A stretch of DNA of 64,000 bases from Pseudomonas maumuensis (GTDB taxonomy: Bacteria; Pseudomonadota; Gammaproteobacteria; Pseudomonadales; Pseudomonadaceae). The DNA is taken from positions 1,178,001 to 1,242,000 of the forward strand of contig NZ_CP077077.1 in NCBI RefSeq assembly GCF_019139675.1, read 5' to 3'. Each line of letters starts with the position of its first letter. Within the stretch, counting starts at the first letter, position 1. Made by a program: the position numbers and the translations under genes. Positions 45,328-55,661 of this stretch are shown here, one piece after another. The notes below the pieces were generated by a model, which searched no databases, was not told the origin of the DNA, and worked only from the letters and a program-made list of their open reading frames with translations.

Positions 45328-46989
45328 TCAGCCTTGCAAGGCGGCGCCCAGTGCAGGCGCCTTGCCACCCACCAGCAGATGCCACACGCCACCCGCCTGC
45401 GGACTCACTCCCAGGCATCCCAAGGCGGCCAGGTGATCCTGTTCCACCTTGCTCTCATCCCTGACTTGCACCCGCACCCGGCTCGAGGCCACGCACTGCG
45501 CTTCCAGCAGATTGTCGCGCCCGCCCAGGGCCTGCAGCCATTCATCCACGACGACCGTCTCGGTGACCACGGTGGCCTTCTCGGCCACCGGTGCCGCCAC
45601 CCGCGCATGGGGTAGCTCACCACGGATCTCATCGGCCAGCGCATCGGCCATCGGCCCCACCACCACTTGCAGGCTGCCGCCGCTGCCAGGCCGTACCACC
45701 GCCATGGCGCCGAGGGCTTTCAACGCCTGGTCCTGGGCCAGGCCGCGATCGGCCAGTACCAGGCGCAGGCGCGTGGTGCAGGCGTCCACCCCTTGCAGGT
45801 TGGCGGCGCCGCCCAGTGCGTCGATATAGCGCCGGGCCCTGGGCACCTCCGCGCCGGCCATCGCTTCGTTGCCGGGTTGCTCCTCGCGCCCCGGTGTCTT
45901 GAGGTCGAAGCGGCGAATACAGAAGTCGAACACGAAGTAGTAGACCACGGCATACAGCAGGCCCAGTGGGAACACCAGCCAACCGTTGCTGGAGCGCCCC
46001 CAGCCCAGGGCCATGTCGATGGCGCCGCCGGAGAAGGTGAAGCCCAGGCGGATGCCGAGCAGGTCGCAGACCGCCATGGACACCCCGGTGAGCAGCGCGT
46101 GGATCAGGTACAGCAGCGGCGCGAGGAACATGAAGGCGAACTCGATCGGCTCGGTCACCCCGGTCAGCGCCGAGGTCAGCGCCATCGACAGCAGCACGCC
46201 ACCGATCAGCTTGCGCCGGGCCGGCAGGGCATGGCGGTACATGGCCAGGCAGGCGGCGGGCAGGCCGAAGATCATCACCGGGAACATGCCGGCCATGAAC
46301 TGCCCGGCGTTCGGGTCGCCGGCGAAGAAGCGCGCCAGGTCGCCGGTGACCACCTGGCCGCTGGCCGCCTGGAAGCTGCCGAAGACGAACCACACCAAGT
46401 TGTTGAGGATGTGGTGCAGGCCGGTGATGATCAGCAGGCGGTTGAGCACGCCGAAGAAGAACGCGCCGATACTGCCGCTCTCCAGCATCAATTGGCCGAG
46501 GCTGTTGATGCCGTCCTGGATCGGCGGCCAGACCAGGCCGAACAGCAGCCCGAGGAACACCGCCGACACCCCGGTGGCAATCGGCACGAAACGCCGGCCG
46601 CCGAAGAACGCCAGGTAGTCCGGCAGCTGGATGTCCTTGAAGCGGTTGTACAGGCCACCGCCGAGCAGACCGCAGATGATCCCGGCGAGCATGCCCATGT
46701 CGATCTTCGGGTCGATCACCTTCAGCGTCGCGACCAGTACCAGGTAGCCGATGGCCCCGGCCAGCCCGGCGGTGCCGTTGTTGTCGCGGGCGAAGCCCAC
46801 GGCGATGCCGACGGCGAAGATCAGCGCCAGGTTGGCGAAGATCGCTTGCCCTGCGTCATGCACCAGGGCGATGTCGAGCAGGTCGGTGTCGCCCAGGCGC
46901 AGCAGCAGGCCGGCGATGGGCAGGATGGCGATGGGCAGCATCAAGGCGCGGCCGAGCCGTTGCAGGCCCTGGATGAAGTGCTGATACAT
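45328..46989 (-). CDS. nagE: GlcNAc phosphotransferase EIICB, with a second EIIB-like domain
   Basis: This encodes 553 residues. The EIIC domain (about residues 1-365, ten or so membrane segments, with GLHHILNNLVWF and GVTEPIEFAFMF) imports N-acetylglucosamine. A canonical EIIB follows with the phospho-cysteine in GVDACTTRLRLVL near residue 403. A further EIIB-like copy covers about 480-550 with a Cys in EAQCVASSRVRVQV but without the usual TRLR context. P. aeruginosa NagE has a comparable layout as far as I recall. GGAG lies six bases before the ATG. It is the last gene of the nag operon. Confidence 0.92.
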   Translation of the reverse strand: MYQHFIQGLQRLGRALMLPIAILPIAGLLLRLGDTDLLDIALVHDAGQAIFANLALIFAVGIAVGFARDNNGTAGLAGAIGYLVLVATLKVIDPKIDMGMLAGIICGLLGGGLYNRFKDIQLPDYLAFFGGRRFVPIATGVSAVFLGLLFGLVWPPIQDGINSLGQLMLESGSIGAFFFGVLNRLLIITGLHHILNNLVWFVFGSFQAASGQVVTGDLARFFAGDPNAGQFMAGMFPVMIFGLPAACLAMYRHALPARRKLIGGVLLSMALTSALTGVTEPIEFAFMFLAPLLYLIHALLTGVSMAVCDLLGIRLGFTFSGGAIDMALGWGRSSNGWLVFPLGLLYAVVYYFVFDFCIRRFDLKTPGREEQPGNEAMAGAEVPRARRYIDALGGAANLQGVDACTTRLRLVLADRGLAQDQALKALGAMAVVRPGSGGSLQVVVGPMADALADEIRGELPHARVAAPVAEKATVVTETVVVDEWLQALGGRDNLLEAQCVASSRVRVQVRDESKVEQDHLAALGCLGVSPQAGGVWHLLVGGKAPALGAALQG

Positions 46990-47001
46990 GGTGCGCTCCG
47001 A

Positions 47002-49545
<2,544 letters not shown>

Positions 49546-49563
49546 GCGCTGTTCCTCGCGGCT

Positions 49564-50586
49564 TCACTGCGTGCAGGTCACTTTGCTCAGGTGGCGCGGC
49601 TGGTCGGGGTCGAGGCCACGGGCCTCGGCCAGGCCCGCGGCCATGACGTAGAAGCTCTGGATCGCCAGCAGCGGGTCCAGGGCCGGGTGTTCGGCGCAGC
49701 TCAGGGTGAGGTCGCGCCCGGCGATATCGGCGGGCGCCGCCAGCAGCACATGGGCGCCGCGCTGGCGCATGTCGGCGGCCAGTTGCAGCAGGCCGGCCTG
49801 CTCGACGCCGCGCGGGGCGAACACCAGCAGCGGGTACTGGGCGTCGATCAGCGCCATGGGGCCGTGGCGCACCTCGGCGCTGCTGAAGGCCTCGGCCTGG
49901 ATCACCGAAGTTTCCTTGAGCTTGAGCGCCGCTTCCTGGGCGATAGCAAAGCCGGCGCCACGGCCGATCACCATCAGCCGTTCGGCATCGCGCAAGGTGT
50001 CGAGGGCCGGGCTCCAGTCCTGGGCGGCGGCTTCACGCAATTGCGTGGGCAGGGCAAGGCCGGCTGCCAGCAGGGCACGGTCCTGGCCCCAATGGGCGAC
50101 CAGGCGGGCGCTGGCGCTCAGGGTGGCGACGAAGCTCTTGGTCGCCGCCACCGACAGCTCGGGGCCGGCGCCCAGCGGCAGGTGGTGCTGGCAGGCCTGC
50201 TCCAGCGGCGAGCCCTCGGCATTGACCAGCGACACGGTGGTCGCGCCGCACTGGTTCAGGCGCCGCAGGCTGTCGACCAGGTCCGGGCTCTGGCCCGACT
50301 GCGAGAAGCCCAGCGCTACCTGGCCGCGTACCCGCAGCGGCGCCTGCTGCAAGGTCACCACCGACATTGGCAGCGACGCCACTGGCAGGCCGAGTTGCTG
50401 CATGGCGACATAGGCGAAGTAACTGGCGGCGTGATCCGAACTGCCCCGGGCCACGGTCAGCGCCACCTGCGGGTCGAGCCGACGCAGCTGTTCGCTCAGG
50501 GCTTCCAGGCGCGGGTCCAGCGCCTGGTTCTGTCGTTCGACGACATCGGCGCAGCTGCGGGCCTCTTCGAGCATCCTTGAACTCAT
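49564..50586 (-). CDS. SIS-domain glucosamine-6-phosphate deaminase (NagB-II type)
   Basis: This encodes 340 residues: two SIS domains as in the isomerase half of GlmS, but without the N-terminal glutaminase. ARGSSDHAASY and FSQSGQSPDLVDSL mark the first SIS domain, and KLKETSVIQAEAFSSAEVRHGP the second (quoted in part: ETSVIQAEAFSSAEVRHGP). The C-terminal LSKVT is typical of the deaminase branch. It should convert glucosamine-6-phosphate to fructose-6-phosphate and ammonia. Its ATG overlaps the nagA stop (ATGA), so the start at 50586 is preferred over the ATG four codons later. Confidence 0.88.
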   Translation of the reverse strand: MSSRMLEEARSCADVVERQNQALDPRLEALSEQLRRLDPQVALTVARGSSDHAASYFAYVAMQQLGLPVASLPMSVVTLQQAPLRVRGQVALGFSQSGQSPDLVDSLRRLNQCGATTVSLVNAEGSPLEQACQHHLPLGAGPELSVAATKSFVATLSASARLVAHWGQDRALLAAGLALPTQLREAAAQDWSPALDTLRDAERLMVIGRGAGFAIAQEAALKLKETSVIQAEAFSSAEVRHGPMALIDAQYPLLVFAPRGVEQAGLLQLAADMRQRGAHVLLAAPADIAGRDLTLSCAEHPALDPLLAIQSFYVMAAGLAEARGLDPDQPRHLSKVTCTQ

Positions 50587-51671
50587 GCGGTTTCTCCTTC
50601 GACCATCACGGCGGTCAGGTTCAGTTGGCGATCGAGCAGCACCGCGTCGGCCCAGGCGCCCGGTTGCAGGCGGCCACGGTCGGCGATGCCGAGGTAATCG
50701 GCGGGGTAGCGGGACAGGCGCTCGGAGGCTTCGGCCAGGGGCAGGCCGATCTTCACCAGGTTGCGCAGGGCCTGGTCCATGGTCAGGGTGCTGCCGGCCA
50801 GGGTGCCGTCGGGCAGGCGCACGCCGCCCAGGCACTTGGTCACGGTGTGGCTGCCCAGGCGGTATTCGCCGTCGGGCATGCCGGCGGCGGCGGTGGAGTC
50901 GGTGACGCAGTACAGGCACGGGATCGCGCGCAGGGCTACCTTGATCGCCCCGGGATGCACGTGCAGCAGGTCGGGGATCAGCTCGGCGTAGCGGGCGTGG
51001 GCCAGGGCCGCGCCAACGATGCCCGGCTCGCGGTGGTGCAGCGGGCTCATGGCGTTGTACAGGTGGGTGAAGCTGCTGGCGCCGGCTTCCAGGGCCGCCA
51101 CGCCTTCCTCGTAGCTGCCCAGGGTGTGGCCGATCTGCAGGCGGATGCCGCGCTGGCTCAAGGCCTGGATCAGCGGCAGGTGCCCGGCGATTTCCGGGGC
51201 GATGGTGATGACCTTGATCGGCGCCAGGGCCAGGTACTCCTCGACTTCGTCGAGCAGCGCCTGGTGGGCGAAGTTCGGCTGGGCGCCGAGCTTGCCGGGG
51301 TTGATATACGGGCCTTCCAGATGCACGCCGAGAATGCGCGCGCCCTGGCGCGGTTGCTTGAGGTGCGCGCCCAGTTCGCCCAGCACGCGGGCCAGTTCCT
51401 CGCGTGGCGCGGTCATGGTGGTGGCCAGCAGCGAGGTGGTGCCGAAGCGCCGATGGGTGCGGGCAATGGTGGCGAAGGCCTCACCGCCCTGCATGATGTC
51501 GCTGCCGCCGCCGCCGTGCACATGCAGGTCGATGAAACCGGGCAACAGGTACGGCAGGTCGTTGGCCTGCGGGTCGCACGGGGTGCCCTCGATGGCCTGT
51601 ATGCGGCCGTTTTCGAGGTGCAGTTGTCCGTGCACCCAGCCGTCGGGGGTGAGGATGTTGGCGATGTCCAT
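50583..51671 (-). CDS. nagA: N-acetylglucosamine-6-phosphate deacetylase
   Basis: This encodes 362 residues. The amidohydrolase fold shows PGFIDLHVHGGGGSD, HLEGPYINPGKLGA, HLYNAMSPLHHREPG and a catalytic Asp in YCVTDSTAAAGMPDG. It removes acetate from GlcNAc-6-phosphate made by NagE/NagF. GGAG precedes the ATG; it follows nagR by 11 bp and overlaps the deaminase gene by four. Confidence 0.95.
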   Translation of the reverse strand: MDIANILTPDGWVHGQLHLENGRIQAIEGTPCDPQANDLPYLLPGFIDLHVHGGGGSDIMQGGEAFATIARTHRRFGTTSLLATTMTAPREELARVLGELGAHLKQPRQGARILGVHLEGPYINPGKLGAQPNFAHQALLDEVEEYLALAPIKVITIAPEIAGHLPLIQALSQRGIRLQIGHTLGSYEEGVAALEAGASSFTHLYNAMSPLHHREPGIVGAALAHARYAELIPDLLHVHPGAIKVALRAIPCLYCVTDSTAAAGMPDGEYRLGSHTVTKCLGGVRLPDGTLAGSTLTMDQALRNLVKIGLPLAEASERLSRYPADYLGIADRGRLQPGAWADAVLLDRQLNLTAVMVEGETA

Positions 51672-51682
51672 GGGGGCTCCGG

Positions 51683-52414
51683 TCAGCGTCGCAGTTCGGC
51701 GACGAAGTCGTAGTAGTCGTTGCGGCAGTAGGTGTCGGTCAGCTCGATGGCGGTGTTGTCGTCGAGGTAGCCGATCCGGGTCATCAGCAGCATGGCGGTG
51801 CCGGGGGCGATGCCCACCTGGGCGGCCAGTTCGTCGCTGGCGTTGATCGCGCGGATATGTTGCAGGGCGCGGACCACCGGGCGGCCTAGTTGGTCGAGGT
51901 GCTGGTACAGCGAATCGCCGATGGCCTGTGGGTCGCCGAGCAGGCGGGCGGGCAGGGTGCTGACCTCCACCGCCATGACGATATCGTCGGCCTTGCGCAG
52001 GCGCTTAAGGTGGGCCACCTGGTCGGTGGGCGACAGGCCGAGGCGGATCAGTTCGTCGCTGCTCGGCGTGCCGATACTGCGCTCCAGCCACTGCGAGCTG
52101 GGCACGAAGCCTTTCATGCGCAGCATTTCGCTGAAGCTCGACAGGCGTGACAGGGGTTGTTCGAGGCGTGGCGTGATGAAGGTACCGGAACCCTGGATGC
52201 GCTGGATCAGGCCTTGTTCGAGCAGGACTTCGAGGGCCTTGCGCGCGGTGACCCGGGAGATGTCCAGGGTTTCGCTGAGAGTGCGTTCCGAGGGCAGGGC
52301 CTGGTCGGCGGTCCACTGGCCGGCATGGATGGCCTGCTCCAGGTTGCGTGCCAGCTGCAGGTAGAGCGGGGTGGCGCTGGTGTCGTCGGGGCGCAGGGCC
52401 TCTAGAGGACGCAT
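51683..52414 (-). CDS. nagR: GntR/HutC-family regulator of the nag operon
   Basis: This encodes 243 residues from the ATG at 52414; the open frame extends upstream into the operator region. The winged helix (LPSERTLSETLDISRVTARKALEVLLEQGL, quoted in part: SERTLSETLDISRVTARKAL) is followed by a UTRA effector domain. HutC-type regulators in this context bind amino-sugar phosphates and repress nag genes. It is first in the operon and faces three repeated AATACCA motifs, so it is probably autoregulated. Confidence 0.88.
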   Translation of the reverse strand: MRPLEALRPDDTSATPLYLQLARNLEQAIHAGQWTADQALPSERTLSETLDISRVTARKALEVLLEQGLIQRIQGSGTFITPRLEQPLSRLSSFSEMLRMKGFVPSSQWLERSIGTPSSDELIRLGLSPTDQVAHLKRLRKADDIVMAVEVSTLPARLLGDPQAIGDSLYQHLDQLGRPVVRALQHIRAINASDELAAQVGIAPGTAMLLMTRIGYLDDNTAIELTDTYCRNDYYDFVAELRR

Positions 52415-52448
52415 AAGCAATGTCCGATATTGTTGTGGGATGAAAATT

Positions 52449-52477
52449 AATACCACTTTAATACCAGGTCAATACCA
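52449..52477 (-). promoter_or_regulatory. Three direct AATACCA repeats upstream of nagR
   Basis: AATACCA occurs at 52449-52455, 52460-52466 and 52471-52477, each starting exactly 11 bp after the last; on the nagR strand they read TGGTATT. They lie 35-63 bp before the nagR start. A helical-turn spacing of a GntR-type half-site is a strong operator candidate for NagR. Confidence 0.7.
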
Positions 52478-52507
52478 CTGGTCCGGATTAGTGTGCCTGT
52501 TCAGCTG

Positions 52508-52526
52508 GGGGCTGCTGCACAGCCCC
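52508..52526 (-). terminator. Hairpin after tatC
   Basis: GGGGCTG and CAGCCCC form a 7-bp stem with a 5-base loop, 15 bp past the tatC stop. There is no T-run, and it lies just upstream of the nagR operator. It may separate the tat and nag units. Confidence 0.4.
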
Positions 52527-52540
52527 GGCAATTGATCGAT

Positions 52541-53275
52541 CTACCCAGCCCGGCGCACCAACCCACACGCCAGCAACCCCACCTCGAACAGCACCCACAT
52601 CGGCACCGCCAGCATGGTCTGCGAAAACACATCCGGCGGGGTCAGGATCATCCCCACCACGAAGCAGCCGACGATCACATAGGGCCGGCTGCGCCGCAGC
52701 GTGGCCACGTCGGTCAGCCCCGCCCAGACCACGATGAAGGTCGCCACCGGGATCTCGAAGGCCAGGCCGAACGCCAAAAACAGCGCCAGGATGAAGTCCA
52801 GGTACAGGCCGATGTCGGTCATCATTTCGACCCCGTCCGGGGTCACGCTGGCGAAAAAACCGAACATCATCGGGAACACCAGGAAGAACGCGAACGCCAT
52901 GCCGCCGTAGAACAGCACGATGCTCGACACCAGCAGGGGCAGGGCGATGCGCCGTTCGCGGCGGTACAGCCCCGGGGCGATGAAGCCCCAGGCCTGGTGC
53001 AGTAGCAGCGGCATGGCGACGAACAGCGCGCACATCGCCGTCAGCTTGAACGGCGCAAGAAACGGCGAGGTGACGCTGGTGGCGATCATACTGGCGCCTT
53101 CAGGCAGGTAACGGCGCAGCGGTTCGGAAATGTGCGTGTACAGCGTCTGGGCAAAGGGGAACAGCCCGCAGAACACCAGCGCGATCACCAGCAGGCAGCG
53201 CATCAGGCGCTTGCGCAGGTCGCGCAGATGATCGGTCAGCGGCATGCGCGCCGCCTGGTCAAGGGCGAGGGACAT
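52541..53275 (-). CDS. tatC: Twin-arginine translocase subunit TatC
   Basis: This encodes 244 residues with six membrane helices. HLRDLRKRLMRCLLVIALVF and the FAFFLVFPMMFGFF region fit TatC. The ATG at 53275 overlaps the tatB stop (TGATG); a TTG one codon earlier is unlikely. TatC with TatB recognises twin-arginine signal peptides. Its proximity to phoX and uxpA suggests a set dedicated to substrates of the adjacent type II system. Confidence 0.94.
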   Translation of the reverse strand: MSLALDQAARMPLTDHLRDLRKRLMRCLLVIALVFCGLFPFAQTLYTHISEPLRRYLPEGASMIATSVTSPFLAPFKLTAMCALFVAMPLLLHQAWGFIAPGLYRRERRIALPLLVSSIVLFYGGMAFAFFLVFPMMFGFFASVTPDGVEMMTDIGLYLDFILALFLAFGLAFEIPVATFIVVWAGLTDVATLRRSRPYVIVGCFVVGMILTPPDVFSQTMLAVPMWVLFEVGLLACGLVRRAG

Positions 53276-53562
53276 CAAGCGCTCTCCTTGGCCTGGGCGA
53301 CGGGTGTCGGGTCATTGGCCGGCGTCGCGTCGAGCTGGATACCTTGGCGCAGCTCCTGCTCCAGGCGCTGCAACGGCGCGGCATCCAGGGCGGGCATGTC
53401 GATCTCCCGTTCCACCTGCGCCTTCAACGCATTCAGTGCCCGACGGGCCTGGCCCAGCCCACGGCCCAGGGTCCGCGCCGCCACCGGCAGGCGCTCGGGG
53501 CCGAGCACCAGCAGGGCGACGATGCCCACCAACAGCAGTTCGGTGAAGCCGATCTCGAACAT
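53275..53562 (-). CDS. tatB: Twin-arginine translocase subunit TatB
   Basis: This encodes 95 residues. The N-terminal [26 protein letters not shown] (quoted in part: [24 protein letters not shown]) is the TatB membrane segment with the GPERLP hinge, followed by an amphipathic helix. It is shorter than many TatB proteins. It overlaps tatA by one base. Confidence 0.93.
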   Translation of the reverse strand: MFEIGFTELLLVGIVALLVLGPERLPVAARTLGRGLGQARRALNALKAQVEREIDMPALDAAPLQRLEQELRQGIQLDATPANDPTPVAQAKESA

Positions 53563-53780
53563 CAGGCCTGACGATCCGTTTGCGTCTGCTGCACCGGCTG
53601 ATTGTTCAGCACCTGCGGCTGTTGCTCGACAGTGTTGTCGGCAGTGCCGCCCATGGACTTGCGAAAGCCCTGGATCGCCTCGCCGACATCACCGCCCAGC
53701 CCCTTGAGCCGCTTGGTGCCGAACAGCAGGAAGACGATCAACAGCACGATCACCAATTGCCAGATTCCGATGCCACCCAT
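53562..53780 (-). CDS. tatA: Twin-arginine translocase subunit TatA
   Basis: This encodes 72 residues. A single N-terminal helix ([15 protein letters not shown]) is followed by [20 protein letters not shown], the TatA hinge and amphipathic helix, and a polar Gln-rich tail. AGGAG lies nine bases before the ATG. First gene of the tatABC unit, divergent from gspK. Confidence 0.94.
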   Translation of the reverse strand: MGGIGIWQLVIVLLIVFLLFGTKRLKGLGGDVGEAIQGFRKSMGGTADNTVEQQPQVLNNQPVQQTQTDRQA

Positions 53781-53916
53781 GTAAGACCACTCCTGTCAGG
53801 TCAAAGAAAAAGGAAGGCCAATCCTGCCCTGCGCAGATGACGGGCACATGACTGCCATCTGCCTGCAACAACCGGCGTGTTGACTGGCGCTTTTCAGCAG
53901 CCACGGGAAGACAGGG

Positions 53917-54882
53917 ATGGGGCGCAGGCGACAACGGGGCGCGGCACTGCTGATGGTGCTGGTGGTGCTGGCGATGCTGGCGGCGGGGCTGGCCTGGCTG
54001 GTGGAGGATGGCCGGCGCCAGGTGGACGCGGTGCGTCTGCTGCACCAGCGAGTGCAGGTGCGCGCCATGGAGCAGGCTGGCCTGGCCTACGCCTCCCAGG
54101 CCCTGCGCGATCCGGCCTGGCGCGCCAGCCCGCTGTTCTGGCAGGCCCTGCGTGGGCAGCCGCTGGCCTACGACTTTGGTGCCGGCAAGGCGCAGTTACG
54201 GGTGATCGACCAGCACAGTTGCTTCAACGTCAACGCCCTGCTGGGAGAGGACGGCCGACGGGCCGAGCGCCAGTTGCGCCAGCTGTTGGGCGATGACATG
54301 GCCGCCGAACGGCTGGTCGATGCCCTGGCCGACTGGTTGGACGCCGACAGCGATGCCCGCCTGCAGGGCGCCGAGAGCGCCCAGTACCTGCGCCAGCAGC
54401 CACCGCGGCTGGCGGCCAACCAGCCCATGCTCGACACCAGTGAACTCAACCTGCTGCTGGAACCGGACAGTGCTCGGCAAGGCCGCTATCGAATGCTTTG
54501 CGCACTGCCTTCGACCAGCGGCTGGCGGCTCAATGCCAATGCCCTGGGGTTGGAGCACCTGCCGCTGCTGGAGGCGATGTACGAAGGACGGTTCTCCCGC
54601 TCGATGCTCAGCCGCGTGATCAGTGCCCGCCCGGCGGCCGGGTATGTCGATGCCGCGGCCTTGCGCCAGGCGCTGGGGGCGGTGGATGACGAGACCTTCG
54701 CCCGCCTAAGCGAAGGGCTGTTGCTCAACAGCGGCCATTTCGTCCTGCAGCTGTCGTTCGAGGAGGAGGGGTACACGCTGCGCAGCCAGTTCCAGATCGA
54801 GGCGCTGGGCGTGGTGCAGTGGCATGCGCGGGTGCCGGCGCAGCAGGTGCGGGTCAGGGGGCGGGAGCCCGTAGCCGGGTGA
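53917..54882 (+). CDS. gspK: Type II secretion minor pseudopilin GspK
   Basis: This encodes 321 residues. The prepilin-like N-terminus RRRQRGAALLMVLVVLAML has the Gly cleavage site and hydrophobic helix, without the Glu5 that GspK normally lacks. The SAM-like GspK domains follow (INVNALL-type FNVNALLGED, LADWLDADSDARLQG). GspK caps the pseudopilus tip. Here it stands alone, about 4.7 kb ahead of gspCDEF and apart from other pseudopilins. Confidence 0.9.
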   Translation: MGRRRQRGAALLMVLVVLAMLAAGLAWLVEDGRRQVDAVRLLHQRVQVRAMEQAGLAYASQALRDPAWRASPLFWQALRGQPLAYDFGAGKAQLRVIDQHSCFNVNALLGEDGRRAERQLRQLLGDDMAAERLVDALADWLDADSDARLQGAESAQYLRQQPPRLAANQPMLDTSELNLLLEPDSARQGRYRMLCALPSTSGWRLNANALGLEHLPLLEAMYEGRFSRSMLSRVISARPAAGYVDAAALRQALGAVDDETFARLSEGLLLNSGHFVLQLSFEEEGYTLRSQFQIEALGVVQWHARVPAQQVRVRGREPVAG

Positions 54883-55238
54883 GACTTTGTTACTGATGGT
54901 TGGAAATTCGCTAGGTATCGTAGGAAATGTCGGATGAGACGATCTGTTCAGCATGGCCGGTGACGCGGGCGGCTAAGCTACCGGCCAGCTAGCATTTCAC
55001 TGGGTATCTCTTCTCATGCACGACATCGGCAACACTCTCTGGAGCGTGAAAGCCTAAGAGTCCCTGAGAGGCGTCGAGGCCCTTGATGAGTGCTTTCGAA
55101 CAAATCCTTGGAACTACTTTGCCTCTGCCGATGGGACGATTCTTTTGACGTTCCTTTCAGGCGGCTGTGCGGGTTTTTTATCTTCTGAGGCAGGCCACGC
55201 TGGCGCGCAAGGCGTGCCCTGCGACAAGGAGCATGAAT
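54883..55238. other. 356-bp gap with protein-like but startless frames
   Basis: No gene is confidently supported. From 55059 to the TGA ending near 55249 the plus strand has an open frame (ESLRGVEALDECF, ADGTILLTFLSGG) with composition like a real protein but no usable start; it is stopped upstream by TAA at 55056. The opposite strand also has a plausible frame (GLDASQGLLGFHAPESVADV). GC is lower than average here. It may be a gene remnant. Confidence 0.35.
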
Positions 55239-55409
55239 ATGAGAATTGAGCTGCGTACACCGCTGGTTCGCAAACCGATGCCCGCCAACATTGCCAAAAA
55301 GCGTGAGATGACAGGCGAGGAGTTGTGCAAGGCAATGGCCGAGCGGGCCGAGAAGATCCTCAAGGGGGAGCCCGTAGAACCGGTGGGCTGGAACCTCGAG
55401 GTCTACTGA
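55239..55409 (+). CDS. Small hypothetical protein, 56 residues
   Basis: This starts with the ATG at 55239, with AAGGAG seven bases upstream; the ATG six bases earlier is too close to that site. The product is basic at the N-terminus (MRIELRTPLVRKP) with an amphipathic EELCKAMAERAEKILKG helix and a WNLEVY end. No family is recognised. Its start overlaps the stop of the remnant frame before it. Confidence 0.55.
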   Translation: MRIELRTPLVRKPMPANIAKKREMTGEELCKAMAERAEKILKGEPVEPVGWNLEVY

Positions 55410-55432
55410 GACTTAGTCGAATCAATCGACAG

Positions 55433-55632
55433 AAGCCGCCCATGGGCTAATACCAGTCAGTTAAGCGTTAGGGGCCGCTATGCGGCCATCGCCGGCAAGC
55501 CGGCTCCCACAGGGACCGCGCAATTCTTGAGTCCTGCACAGCAATTGTGGGAGCCGGCTTGCCGGCGATGGGCTGCATAGCAGCCCCAGTGACGCAAACT
55601 GACAAGTACTAGCCCTTGGGCGGCTTTTCGTT
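55433..55632. repeat. REP pair nested inside a larger imperfect palindrome
   Basis: The inner REP pair (55471-55511 with 55547-55587) pairs GCCGGCAAGCCGGCTCCCAC with its complement plus GGGGCCGC-type ends. Outside it, AAGCCGCCCATGGGCTA pairs with TAGCCCTTGGGCGGCTT, followed by TTCG. The outer arms look like a terminator stem split by the REP pair. It lies between the small ORF and the convergent phoX stop. Confidence 0.7.
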
Positions 55633-55661
55633 AGTCACCGTGGATACACCGGTCGACGCGA

